Shown here one piece after another: positions 52,698 to 61,615 of a stretch of 64,000 nucleotides of DNA. Each line of letters starts with the position of its first letter. Position 1 is the stretch's first letter. This DNA comes from Cellulosilyticum lentocellum DSM 5427 (lineage in GTDB: Bacteria; Bacillota; Clostridia; Lachnospirales; Cellulosilyticaceae), in contig NC_015275.1 in the NCBI RefSeq assembly GCF_000178835.2, positions 1,881,001 through 1,945,000 on the forward strand. The letters run 5' to 3'. Below the pieces are notes generated by a model. That model ran no database searches. It was not told where the DNA came from and saw only the letters and a list, made by a program, of their open reading frames with translations. A program made the translations under genes and the position numbers.

Positions 52698-53519
52698 ATG
52701 ATTAGAAATATTAAAGTATTTGATTGTACATTAAGAGAAGTAGGTTATCAAACCGGATGGCACTTTGATGAAGAATTTTATCATACAGTTTATAAATATG
52801 CTTTAGGTAAGTATATTGATTACATAGAATTAGGTTTCTTTCATAATGAACAGGCAGATACTAACAGAGGGTTGGGAAGGTATTGTAGCCTAAGAAATAA
52901 TGAGCTAAGGGAAATATTCTCAAATATAAAAAATGTTACTAAGATATCTGCCATGAGAGATATTCAGAGACCTTTAGCACCATTATTGTCCAGAACGGAA
53001 AGCATTGTGGATGCAGTTAGAATATTAACCCGTTCCCATGAAACGGACTTTAATGTTTTAGGAAGACATATTGAAGAAATTATGAGTTTGGGATATGAGA
53101 CTTTCGTCAATTTTACAAGTTCTGGCTATAATACCATTGATAAAAATCAAGCTTTTGTGAAGTTTATCAAAGAGCAAGGTGTAGATGTAGTTTATTTTGC
53201 AGATACAGAGAGTGTTATGACAATTGATTATGTTGTAGATACGATTAATATGTGTAAAGCTGAAGGTATAAAAGTAGGCATGCATTTCCACAATAAAACA
53301 GGCATGGCAGAAATTTTGACTGACACAGCTATTAGAGAAAATGTAGATTTTATTGATGCTACTCATTTAGGACTAGGGGGAAAGTGGAGAGATGGTAATT
53401 TAACCTTTGACTATTTATTGAGTAAGATGGGAACCGTTGGAGGCTTTGAAGCGACTCATTTAAAAAATGAAATGATTGAACAGATTATTAAGTATAATAC
53501 TTATTCTTGTGCTGAATAA
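52698..53519 (+). CDS. DRE-TIM metallolyase-like aldolase (HMGL-like)
   Basis: A 273-residue TIM-barrel protein of the HMG-CoA lyase/4-hydroxy-2-oxovalerate aldolase superfamily. It has the DRE-type motif DCTLRE (residues 9-14) and the metal-binding HFHN (about 197-200: GMHFHNKTG). It is shorter than 4-hydroxy-2-oxovalerate aldolases (about 340) and lacks their C-terminal communication region. Related enzymes cleave or form C-C bonds with pyruvate- or acyl-derived units. Its place among sugar genes suggests it adds or removes a carbon unit on a sugar or its branch; this is inference. Confidence 0.8.
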   Translation: MIRNIKVFDCTLREVGYQTGWHFDEEFYHTVYKYALGKYIDYIELGFFHNEQADTNRGLGRYCSLRNNELREIFSNIKNVTKISAMRDIQRPLAPLLSRTESIVDAVRILTRSHETDFNVLGRHIEEIMSLGYETFVNFTSSGYNTIDKNQAFVKFIKEQGVDVVYFADTESVMTIDYVVDTINMCKAEGIKVGMHFHNKTGMAEILTDTAIRENVDFIDATHLGLGGKWRDGNLTFDYLLSKMGTVGGFEATHLKNEMIEQIIKYNTYSCAE

Positions 53520-53548
53520 GCTAATGAGTATAAAAAAGGGGAAACTTT

Positions 53549-56176
53549 ATGAAGCAATGTAAAGAATGGTTAAATGAAAATCGATTTATTATATTAGGTT
53601 TTTTGATTCCGTTTTTTGTTTGGATTTTTCTATGTATTATTATGTGCATTACACCCTTTGGACCATATAGCTTACTAATATCAGATTTGGAAGCGGGACA
53701 TATTGATGCATTAACGAAACTTAGAGATATTGTATTAGAAGGTAAAAGTTTAGCATATTGTTGGGGACAAATACAAGGGAGTACACCTTTTGCGGGACTT
53801 GGTTTAGGTACCTTGATAAGCACATTTAATTTTATAATATTTTTTGTGGAAAAAGATCAAATTTTATCAGCATTAACTTGGATTATTATTTTGAGGATTG
53901 GATGTTGTGGTGCAACTTGTGCATTTTATTTGAAAAAGACTTTTAAACGAAATGATATAAGTATTAGTATCTTCGCGTGGTGCTACGCGCTGATGGCTTA
54001 TGCCGTGATTTACTATTTCCATATTATATGGCTAGACCAAATCATGATGCTTCCTTTAGTGTTATATGGAGTGGAAAAGATCTTAAAAAATAAAAAGAAC
54101 TATCTTTACTTTACAATTACACTTACGCTAATCTTTTTCATGAACTTTTATATGGCTTATATGACTGGTGTATTTGCTTTCTTATACTTTGTCTATAGAT
54201 ATTTGGCTGTAGAAAAAGAGTATTTATTAAAAGACTTTATAGGAAAGTTAGGCACTTTTTTAGTTAGTCCAATATTAGCTTTAGGTTGTAGTAGTGTGCT
54301 CTTAATTCCTATATTTAATATGATGCCCGGAAGAGATGGACTTTTTAATCCTGATCAAATGGCAATGTCATTACGCTACGAATTTTCAGGTCTAATGAGC
54401 AAATTATGTATCGGGAGTTTTGATACAGCCTTGCCTGGTGGATTGCCTTACATTTATTGTGGCTTAATTGTTGTAATCCTTATGTTTTTCTATTTCTTAA
54501 GTTATAGCATTACTTATAAGGAAAAGCTCCTTACCTTCTTTTTAGGCTTATTTATGTTTTTATCTATGACTGTTAATCCACTTTATGTAGCGTGGCATGG
54601 TTTTAAACCACCCGTATATTTTGAGGGACGCTTCACTTATATAGTTAGTTTTTTGATGATATGGATTGCGTACAAAGGGTATTGTGTATTTAATACCATT
54701 TCCATACGACAAGTACATACCACTTTTGGAATTATAGGTACTGCAGTTATCTTACTTAATCGACAAGTATATAGTTACATAACAGATGAATCGCTTCTAT
54801 ATACAGTTGTCTTCATTATTTTATATTATTTACTTATTGTTTTAGTCAAGCAAAAGCCAAGCTATAAAAAGCAAGGCACATTACTATTAGCATTATTAGT
54901 TGGATTAGAACTAGGGAATAATGCCATGATGAGTATTCAAACGATTGATAAGGGTGGGCAACTTCCTTTGGTTACTAAATATACTTCAGCATATAATACT
55001 ATTAAAAGTGATGTGGATGAAATTATGGCTATGGATCCAGGATTCTATCGTATAGAGAAAGATAGTGAAAGAAGTATGAATGATGGATTTGGGATAGGTT
55101 ATCCAAGCATAGGACATTTTGATACTATTTATAATTATGAAGTGAAAAAAACGATAGGTGATATGGGTGTTCAAACGGGACACAACTGGATTCGTTATAA
55201 AGGTAGTACTCCTATTACGGATATGCTAGTGAATATTAAGTATACAATGATCCAAGATGATACCTATCAAAGTTATAAGAATATAAAAGAAAAAGAATTT
55301 GTAAATTATTACGAAAACCCTTATGCAGTATCAGCAGGTTTTATGATAGCCAATCCAATCAATGAGGGTATTAGAGCGACTAATCCACTAACCTTGCAAG
55401 AAACCATTCTAAACGAAATGCTTGGAGAAAAGGATAACAATTATTATATACCTTTAACTCCTTATTCTGTTACTAAAGAAAATACAGGAAAAGTAGAACG
55501 TGAAGATAGCACAGTAAACCAGGCGAATGATGAAAAAAAAGGAGTGGTAACAGTCTATTATAGCAAAGATAATTATGCAGATTCTAAAATTAATTATAAG
55601 CTAAAAGTGGGAAAAGAGGGTCCTTGTTATATGTACGTGGATCAGATAAATGGCGGTAAGATGGCTATTATTGTTAATGATGATAAAGTTATACCAGCTG
55701 AATTTGACTACGGCAATTATGTGATGTATCTCGGAGACTTTAAATCTGGAGAAGAAGTTCAAGTAACCCTTCAACTTCTCCAACCTGAATTTGCAATGAA
55801 AAATATATGGTTTTATACATTAGACACCAAGGCGCTAGAAACGACAAGCAATGTATTAAGAGAACAGGCCTTGATGATTACAAAGCATTCAGATACCGAG
55901 CTAGAAGGAAAACTTATCGTAAATGATATAAAAAGCTATTTATATACTTCTATTCCTTATGATAAGGGGTGGACTATCTATGTAGATGGTAAGCGGATTG
56001 AGACTATAAAAGTACTTCATGGTTTCTTAGGAGCTAAAATAAGTGAAGGTAAACATACAATACGTTTAGTATACTCGCCTTATGGTTTTAAACTAGGATT
56101 GGGAATATCGATTTTATCAGGAATGGTAATCATTTTACTATTTATAATAAAATTAAATAAAAATAAAAAGCATTAA
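53549..56176 (+). CDS. YfhO-family membrane glycosyltransferase-like protein (GT-C)
   Basis: An 875-residue protein with about twelve or thirteen membrane segments in the first ~460 residues, a large extracytoplasmic domain (about 470-840) and one final segment (about 850-868). Asp46 in the first outer loop (SDLEAGH) is where GT-C enzymes carry a catalytic acid. YfhO transfers sugars from lipid-phosphate carriers to wall polymers in Bacillus and Listeria, working with a CsbB-type GT2 and a GtcA-type flippase, both of which are encoded in this cluster. Acceptor here unknown. AAAAAAGGGG precedes the ATG. Last gene of the cluster; no clear terminator follows. Confidence 0.87.
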   Translation: MKQCKEWLNENRFIILGFLIPFFVWIFLCIIMCITPFGPYSLLISDLEAGHIDALTKLRDIVLEGKSLAYCWGQIQGSTPFAGLGLGTLISTFNFIIFFVEKDQILSALTWIIILRIGCCGATCAFYLKKTFKRNDISISIFAWCYALMAYAVIYYFHIIWLDQIMMLPLVLYGVEKILKNKKNYLYFTITLTLIFFMNFYMAYMTGVFAFLYFVYRYLAVEKEYLLKDFIGKLGTFLVSPILALGCSSVLLIPIFNMMPGRDGLFNPDQMAMSLRYEFSGLMSKLCIGSFDTALPGGLPYIYCGLIVVILMFFYFLSYSITYKEKLLTFFLGLFMFLSMTVNPLYVAWHGFKPPVYFEGRFTYIVSFLMIWIAYKGYCVFNTISIRQVHTTFGIIGTAVILLNRQVYSYITDESLLYTVVFIILYYLLIVLVKQKPSYKKQGTLLLALLVGLELGNNAMMSIQTIDKGGQLPLVTKYTSAYNTIKSDVDEIMAMDPGFYRIEKDSERSMNDGFGIGYPSIGHFDTIYNYEVKKTIGDMGVQTGHNWIRYKGSTPITDMLVNIKYTMIQDDTYQSYKNIKEKEFVNYYENPYAVSAGFMIANPINEGIRATNPLTLQETILNEMLGEKDNNYYIPLTPYSVTKENTGKVEREDSTVNQANDEKKGVVTVYYSKDNYADSKINYKLKVGKEGPCYMYVDQINGGKMAIIVNDDKVIPAEFDYGNYVMYLGDFKSGEEVQVTLQLLQPEFAMKNIWFYTLDTKALETTSNVLREQALMITKHSDTELEGKLIVNDIKSYLYTSIPYDKGWTIYVDGKRIETIKVLHGFLGAKISEGKHTIRLVYSPYGFKLGLGISILSGMVIILLFIIKLNKNKKH

Positions 56177-56263
56177 TAATTAACAAAATCCTAAATTAAA
56201 ATGGTTGAAAATTAATATTAATTTTACTAGTAAGTAATTGTATATAATTTAAAGAATTTTATG

Positions 56264-56292
56264 TTGATATTTTTGGGTAAAAAGCTTATAAT
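56264..56292 (+). promoter_or_regulatory. Promoter of the type IV pilus operon
   Basis: TTGATA (56264-56269), 17-base spacer, TATAAT (56287-56292), about 82 bases before pilB. The leader holds a small dyad AATACC-TTA-GGTATT (56340-56354). No cyclic-di-GMP riboswitch motif is seen. Confidence 0.75.
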
Positions 56293-56374
56293 ATACATAC
56301 AATTATAAATAAAATATGAATTTAGATTTATTAGGTTTGAATACCTTAGGTATTAAAGGGCTAGGATGTGAATT

Positions 56375-58057
56375 ATGAAGAAGATGCAAAGAAAAAGATT
56401 GGGAGATTTGCTCTTTGAGACAGGTATGATTACCGGGGAACAGTTAGAGTGGGGAATTAAAGAGCAAAAACGTACAGGGAAACGTATTGGAGAGATTTTT
56501 GTAGAAAAAGGTATTGTCACCGAAGAAAATATCTTGGGAGCTCTAGAATTCCAATTGGGTATCCCGCATATGAATCTTGAGCAATATACTATTGATTACA
56601 ATATTGCGTCTAGAGTCCCAGAAAGTATTGCAAGGCGTTATACAGTGATTGCAGTAGGCATAGATGATAACAAGTTAAAGGTGGCCATGAAAGATCCACT
56701 AAACATGTTTGCACTGGATGATTTAAAGTTAAGTACTAAAATGGAGATTATCCCTATTTTAGCATCTGAAAAAGGAATCATTAATGTTATCAATCAGACT
56801 TATACTTCTGCACAGACAAAGAGTATTGTATCCCAAGTGGAAAAGAAGCTACAAGAGGAATCTCAAAAACAAATAACTTTAGAAGTACCAGATGAAGATG
56901 AAAGTGCACCTATGGTTCAGCTTGTTAATAATATTCTAGAACGTTGTATTTTAAAGGGAGCTTCAGATATACATATTGAGCCATTTGAGTATTATGTACG
57001 TATTCGCTATCGTGTAGACGGTAGATTACATGAATTAGCGCAAACTAAAAAAGAAACTTTAAATGCTATTACAACGCGTATTAAGATTTTATCTGGGTTA
57101 GACATTGCAGAGAGACGTTTACCACAAGATGGGCGTATGTCTAAGTCTGTAAATGGTCAGCAGGTAGACCTTCGTGTGAGCATTTTACCAACCATTTATG
57201 GTGAAAAAACAGTTATACGTTTTATTTACCGTACAGGAAATAATTTAACTTTGAAGGATATAGGCTTTCATCCAGACGATTATAAGAGAGTAGAAGATTT
57301 GTTGAAAAATCCCCATGGTATTATTCTTTTGACAGGGCCTACCGGTAGTGGTAAGTCTACTACTTTGGCAGCAGCGTTAAAAGTACTTAATCAAGATTTT
57401 GTTAATATTATTACAGTTGAAGACCCAGTTGAAAATATGATAGAGGGTATAAATCAAGTAGCAGTTAATACAAAAGTTGGATTAACCTTTGCAAGTGCCT
57501 TGCGTTCTATCTTACGTCAAGACCCGGATATCATCATGATTGGTGAAATGCGCGATAGTGAAACAAGTTCTATTGCTGTACGAGCAGCTATTACAGGTCA
57601 CTTAGTATTAAGTACACTTCATACTAATGATGCAGCTAGTTCTATTCCTCGTTTAGTGGATATGGGGACAGAAGCTTACATGGTTGGAGCAGCCATAAAA
57701 GGTGTTATTTCACAGCGTTTAGTACGTAGGTTATGTCCTAGTTGCAGGAGTAAACATCAAGTAACAGCTACTGAATCAAGAATATATAATGTTCCAGAGG
57801 GAACGGAAGTTTATCAGGCTAGAGGATGTAGCTTGTGTAATCAAACAGGATATAAAGGAAGATTAGCTGTACACGAAGTATTGGTTGTTGACTCACATTT
57901 AGAAGATATGATTTCTTCAGGCAAAACGAGTACAGAAGATATTAAAAACGAAGCTATTAAGAGAGGAATGAGAACATTATGGGACAATGCTTTTCATAAT
58001 GTTCTTCAAGGAAAAACAACACTTGAAGAAATGCTAAGAATTGCATATGAGCAGTGA
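56375..58057 (+). CDS. pilB: Type IV pilus assembly ATPase
   Basis: A 560-residue GspE/PilB extension motor. The N-terminal MshEN domain (about 8-150) includes RLGDLLFETGMIT and RIGEIFVEKGIVT, the repeat type that binds cyclic di-GMP in some relatives. The ATPase part has Walker A GPTGSGKSTT (321-330), Asp box (about 345-350), Walker B DPDIIMIGEMRD (383-394) and four zinc cysteines (454, 457, 485, 488), which mark PilB rather than PilT. Start after AGGATGTG. First gene of the operon. Confidence 0.95.
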   Translation: MKKMQRKRLGDLLFETGMITGEQLEWGIKEQKRTGKRIGEIFVEKGIVTEENILGALEFQLGIPHMNLEQYTIDYNIASRVPESIARRYTVIAVGIDDNKLKVAMKDPLNMFALDDLKLSTKMEIIPILASEKGIINVINQTYTSAQTKSIVSQVEKKLQEESQKQITLEVPDEDESAPMVQLVNNILERCILKGASDIHIEPFEYYVRIRYRVDGRLHELAQTKKETLNAITTRIKILSGLDIAERRLPQDGRMSKSVNGQQVDLRVSILPTIYGEKTVIRFIYRTGNNLTLKDIGFHPDDYKRVEDLLKNPHGIILLTGPTGSGKSTTLAAALKVLNQDFVNIITVEDPVENMIEGINQVAVNTKVGLTFASALRSILRQDPDIIMIGEMRDSETSSIAVRAAITGHLVLSTLHTNDAASSIPRLVDMGTEAYMVGAAIKGVISQRLVRRLCPSCRSKHQVTATESRIYNVPEGTEVYQARGCSLCNQTGYKGRLAVHEVLVVDSHLEDMISSGKTSTEDIKNEAIKRGMRTLWDNAFHNVLQGKTTLEEMLRIAYEQ

Positions 58058-58077
58058 GGTAAGGAGATAAAGCATAT

Positions 58078-59142
58078 ATGGATGTTAATGATTTATTAGA
58101 AATTGTTGTAGAACAGAATGCTTCAGATATACATTTAACTGTAGGACTTCCGCCTACACTCAGGTTACATGGTCAATTAACACCTTTAGATTTGCCTACT
58201 CTAAGAGAAGCAGATACAAAAGAACTTATAGGTCAGTTACTAGAAGGAAAGCCTATTTTAATGGAGAAGTTTAGAGAAAAAGGAGAAGTAGACTTTTCTT
58301 ATGCACTTCAAGATATAGGACGTTTTCGTGTTAATGTATATAAGCAAAGGGGAAGTTGGGCAACAGCCCTTCGTTTGGTTGGCGTAGATATTCCGAGAAT
58401 GGAAGACCTAGGGCTACCACGAAAAATATTAGAATCTCTTTCTGATAATACAAGAGGGCTTATTTTAGTTACAGGACCTACAGGAAGTGGTAAATCTACT
58501 ACTTTAGCCACTATGGTGGACTATATGAATCAAAAAAGAAGAGAACATATTTTGACACTTGAAGACCCTATTGAATATTTACATAAACATAAAAATAGTA
58601 TGGTAAATCAGAGAGAAATTGGTTTTGATACCAATAGCTATGCTAATGCTTTAAGAGCCGCTTTACGTGAAGACCCAGATGTCATTCTGGTAGGAGAAAT
58701 GCGTGATCAAGAAACGATTTCTACAGCTATTACAGCAGCAGAAACGGGTCATTTGGTATTAAGTACCTTACATACCATTGGGGCAGCTCAGACCATAGAC
58801 CGTATTATAGACGTTTTTCCACCTCATCAGCAGCAGCAAATACGTGTACAGTTGGCTAATATTCTAAAGGGAGTTGTTTCCCAGCAGCTTTTGCCAAGAT
58901 GCGATATTAAGGGGAGATGTGTGGCACTTGAGATTATGTTAGGTAATGCGGCAATAGCCAATTTGATTCGTGAGGAAAAGACGCATCAAATTTATTCTCA
59001 AATTCAAACAGGCGCATTAACAGGAATGGTTACAATGGATGCTTCTATTGTAAAGCACTATAAAGAAGGTCGGATTTCACTAGAAACAGCTAGCCATTAT
59101 GCACAAATCCGAGATGAATTTAAACGTCTAATAGGACGATAA
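58078..59142 (+). CDS. pilT: Type IV pilus retraction ATPase
   Basis: A 354-residue hexameric retraction motor. Walker A is GPTGSGKST (133-141), Walker B DPDVILVGEMRD (about 199-210), His box HLVLSTLHT (about 224-232). It lacks the MshEN domain and zinc cysteines of PilB; length and ASDIHLTVG N terminus are typical. Site AAGGAG lies ten bases before the ATG, 20 bases after pilB. Its presence implies twitching-type retraction. Confidence 0.95.
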   Translation: MDVNDLLEIVVEQNASDIHLTVGLPPTLRLHGQLTPLDLPTLREADTKELIGQLLEGKPILMEKFREKGEVDFSYALQDIGRFRVNVYKQRGSWATALRLVGVDIPRMEDLGLPRKILESLSDNTRGLILVTGPTGSGKSTTLATMVDYMNQKRREHILTLEDPIEYLHKHKNSMVNQREIGFDTNSYANALRAALREDPDVILVGEMRDQETISTAITAAETGHLVLSTLHTIGAAQTIDRIIDVFPPHQQQQIRVQLANILKGVVSQQLLPRCDIKGRCVALEIMLGNAAIANLIREEKTHQIYSQIQTGALTGMVTMDASIVKHYKEGRISLETASHYAQIRDEFKRLIGR

Positions 59143-59154
59143 GGAGGCGGGAAA

Positions 59155-60369
59155 ATGGAGACTTTTTTATACAAAGCAAAAAGTAGTGTTAATGGAAAAA
59201 AGATTTCAGGTGAATTACAAGCTGAAAACGAACTAGCTGTACGTGAAATGCTGATGAAAAAAAATCTTGATCCACTTTCGATTAGTAAAAAAAGTACTTT
59301 TAATGCTGATTTAAGTGAAGTAGGCATTTTTAAGCAAAAAATTAAATTAACAGATATTAACTTTTTTTGTAAACAATTCGCTTCTATGATTCAAGCAGGG
59401 ATTAGTATTGGTAAAGGACTTAATATTTGTGCCCAACAGTGTTCTAATAAAACACTAAAGAAACATTTAGAGCATATTCACTCACAAGTTACAGAAGGGA
59501 AGACTTTATCAGAAGCAACAAGAGAAGAAAATATCTTTCCAGATATTTTAGTAAGTATGATTGAGTGTGGAGAAGCTTCAGGTAATTTAGATAAAGTATT
59601 ACAGCAAACAGTAGATCATTTTGATAATCAATTAGGCGTTACCAAAAAAGTAAAAAAAGCTTTGGCGTATCCCACTATTGTTTTAGTTATTGTAGCTGTT
59701 GTAGTTGTTATATTAATGGTTAAGGTTATTCCGAATTTTATGGGATTGTTAACAGAAACAGGCGCAGAAATTCCAATACCGACTCAAATAGTTATTGCCG
59801 TAAGTAATTTTTGTATTGCCAAGTGGCCTATTTTAATCGGTATAGTAGTAGTATTAGTAGTTATAGGTTTTAATATTAAGAAAATACCGTCTTGTAGAAG
59901 AGCTTTAGATCGTCTATCACTCAAATTGCCTATATTTGGGGATTTAAATAAGAAGTCTATTTCAGCTGTTTTTGCTAGTACTATGTCCATGTTGGTAGAG
60001 TCTGGTATTCCTATGCTTCAAGCTATAGAGATAACTAAAAAGGTAATTGGTAATGCAGTAGCAGATGAAGAATTAGACTTAGCCATTATTTCTTTAAAGC
60101 AAGGGCAAAGCTTATATGACTCATTAAGTGGGAGTATAATTTATCCACCCATTATGTATAGCATGATTAATATAGGTGAAGAAACAGGTGCTTTAGATGA
60201 TATGCTGATTAAAATAAGTGTTTATTTTAAAGAAGAGGTAGACATAGCAGTTGATAATATGACTTTATTAATAGAACCTGCATTGACCATCTTTATGGCT
60301 GTCATTGTTGGTGGTATCATGCTAGCGGTTATGTTACCAACCTTTGCAGCTGCTAATGCTATGATGTAA
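59155..60369 (+). CDS. pilC: Type IV pilus inner-membrane platform protein
   Basis: A 404-residue GspF/PilC protein. Two GspF cytoplasmic domains (about 70-190 and 270-375, FCKQFASMIQAGISI and FASTMSMLVESGIPM) alternate with membrane segments (about 175-200, 215-240, 375-400). It links the PilB/PilT motors to the growing pilus. AAGGAGGCGGG precedes the ATG, 12 bases after pilT. Confidence 0.94.
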   Translation: METFLYKAKSSVNGKKISGELQAENELAVREMLMKKNLDPLSISKKSTFNADLSEVGIFKQKIKLTDINFFCKQFASMIQAGISIGKGLNICAQQCSNKTLKKHLEHIHSQVTEGKTLSEATREENIFPDILVSMIECGEASGNLDKVLQQTVDHFDNQLGVTKKVKKALAYPTIVLVIVAVVVVILMVKVIPNFMGLLTETGAEIPIPTQIVIAVSNFCIAKWPILIGIVVVLVVIGFNIKKIPSCRRALDRLSLKLPIFGDLNKKSISAVFASTMSMLVESGIPMLQAIEITKKVIGNAVADEELDLAIISLKQGQSLYDSLSGSIIYPPIMYSMINIGEETGALDDMLIKISVYFKEEVDIAVDNMTLLIEPALTIFMAVIVGGIMLAVMLPTFAAANAMM

Positions 60370-60426
60370 GCCAGAGTAAATTCCCAATTGGGATTTACAT
60401 ATAAAAATTTTAAGGGAGTGAGCAAA

Positions 60427-60843
60427 ATGAAAACTCAACACAATCAAAAAGGTTTCACTTTGATCGAGTTAATCGTAGTTATTGCGATTATGGGAATCAT
60501 TGGAGCCGTATTAGTTCCACAATTTGCAACAATGTCTTTACGTTCTAGAATGTCAACTGACGTATCTACAACTAAGACAGTGCAAAATCAAGCAGAAATT
60601 TTCTTTGCAGACACAGGTGCATGGCCAGAAAGTACTGCAGATAATATTGTTTCTGTTTTAGCTTCAACTAGTTACTTAGATCCTAAATACTTAGCAAATA
60701 GTTCAACTCTTAAGTTCCAAACATCTGGTGCAACACTTCAATATGATAGTGCTAGTAGCTTTTTATATGTAAGCGTTGCAGCATCTGATTACAACAAATT
60801 CAATGCAAATTCAGATAAGGGTGTTTGGATTAGAAGTAACTAA
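60427..60843 (+). CDS. pilA: Type IV major pilin (prepilin)
   Basis: A 138-residue prepilin. The leader MKTQHNQKG is cut after Gly9; the mature protein begins FTLIELIVVIAIMGIIGA with Glu5 in place for assembly. A hydrophobic helix and an alpha/beta head without cysteines follow. Codons with C endings are enriched at the 5' part (ATC GAG, GTA GTT), hinting at high expression, and a terminator follows directly, so it is probably the main pilin. ATG 60427 follows AAGGGAGTGAG; ATG 60388 would give an overly long leader. Confidence 0.93.
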   Translation: MKTQHNQKGFTLIELIVVIAIMGIIGAVLVPQFATMSLRSRMSTDVSTTKTVQNQAEIFFADTGAWPESTADNIVSVLASTSYLDPKYLANSSTLKFQTSGATLQYDSASSFLYVSVAASDYNKFNANSDKGVWIRSN

Positions 60844-60877
60844 CTTCATTATTTGAATAAGTTTAATTAAAGTCATC

Positions 60878-60915
60878 AATAAGCAGGTATTCTGTGGAAT
60901 ATCTGCTTATTTTAA
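60878..60915 (+). terminator. Partial terminator after the major pilin gene
   Basis: A 15-bp stem (60878-60892 with 60897-60911, one G-T pair) around TGTG, with only a short U-run. It probably lets some transcription continue into pilD, giving more pilin than assembly proteins. Confidence 0.65.
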
Positions 60916-60929
60916 AGGAGCATTAAAGT

Positions 60930-61598
60930 ATGTTAATAGCGAGTTTCTTGTTAGGTTTTATAAGTAGTTGCAGTTATAATCTATTAGAGAAACGACTTAT
61001 AAAAAGCTATGAGGAAATAGAGGCCCCTAAAAAATGGTCTTTTTATTGGATGTCTTTATTAGTAGGGTTGTTATTTGTGAGGGTTTTCCAAGTATATGGC
61101 TTAAAAGTAGAAGTTTGGCTATATATGTTTTTGATTTGGGACTTAGTTTTTTTAGCTTGGTTTGACCTAAAATATATGTTGTTACCATCTAAAATGATAT
61201 ATGTAGGTTTAGGAGGTGGAATAGCATTTCGTCTCATTCAAGGAATAATCTTAAATAACTACGGTTTAATAATTAATGGACTTATAGGAGCAGTAAGTGG
61301 CTATATACTATTTTTATTATTGTTTTATGGATCAAAGTGGCTATTAAAAAAGGAAGGACTAGGATTTGGAGATGTGAGGCTTATGGCTCTTATTGGCTTT
61401 TTTATAGGAGTAGAGTTATTACCTTTAATGCTAATCATAGCTAGTTTTTCAGCGGTATTAGTAGGTGCTTGTTTATACGTGATTAGGAAACAAAGTGAAG
61501 CATTTCCATTTGGACCTTTCTTATGTATAGGAACGCTACTAATAATCTTATTTCAAGATGAGGTTATTCATTTTTATTTGCAGTGTATGGGAATTTGA
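60930..61598 (+). CDS. pilD: Prepilin peptidase (A24), short form
   Basis: A 222-residue polytopic membrane aspartyl protease that cuts prepilins. The catalytic aspartates are in WFDLKYMLLPSK (about residue 80) and GLGFGDVRL (about 148). Six or more membrane segments are visible. The Cys-rich cytoplasmic loop linked with the N-methyltransferase part of long PilD is missing: only a short KRLIKSYEEIEAPKK linker remains. Site AAAGGAG. It serves the three prepilins in this operon. Confidence 0.9.
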   Translation: MLIASFLLGFISSCSYNLLEKRLIKSYEEIEAPKKWSFYWMSLLVGLLFVRVFQVYGLKVEVWLYMFLIWDLVFLAWFDLKYMLLPSKMIYVGLGGGIAFRLIQGIILNNYGLIINGLIGAVSGYILFLLLFYGSKWLLKKEGLGFGDVRLMALIGFFIGVELLPLMLIIASFSAVLVGACLYVIRKQSEAFPFGPFLCIGTLLIILFQDEVIHFYLQCMGI

Positions 61599-61615
61599 GT
61601 AAAGGAGGAGCTTAT

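Noticed and set aside
56208-56225. AT-only palindrome AAAATTAATATTAATTTT as terminator of the sugar cluster
   Set aside because: The stem has no G-C pairs and no separate U-run, so I do not call it a terminator.
56293-56374. Cyclic-di-GMP riboswitch ahead of pilB
   Set aside because: The leader is too short and lacks the conserved GEMM motifs; only a small AATACC/GGTATT dyad is present.
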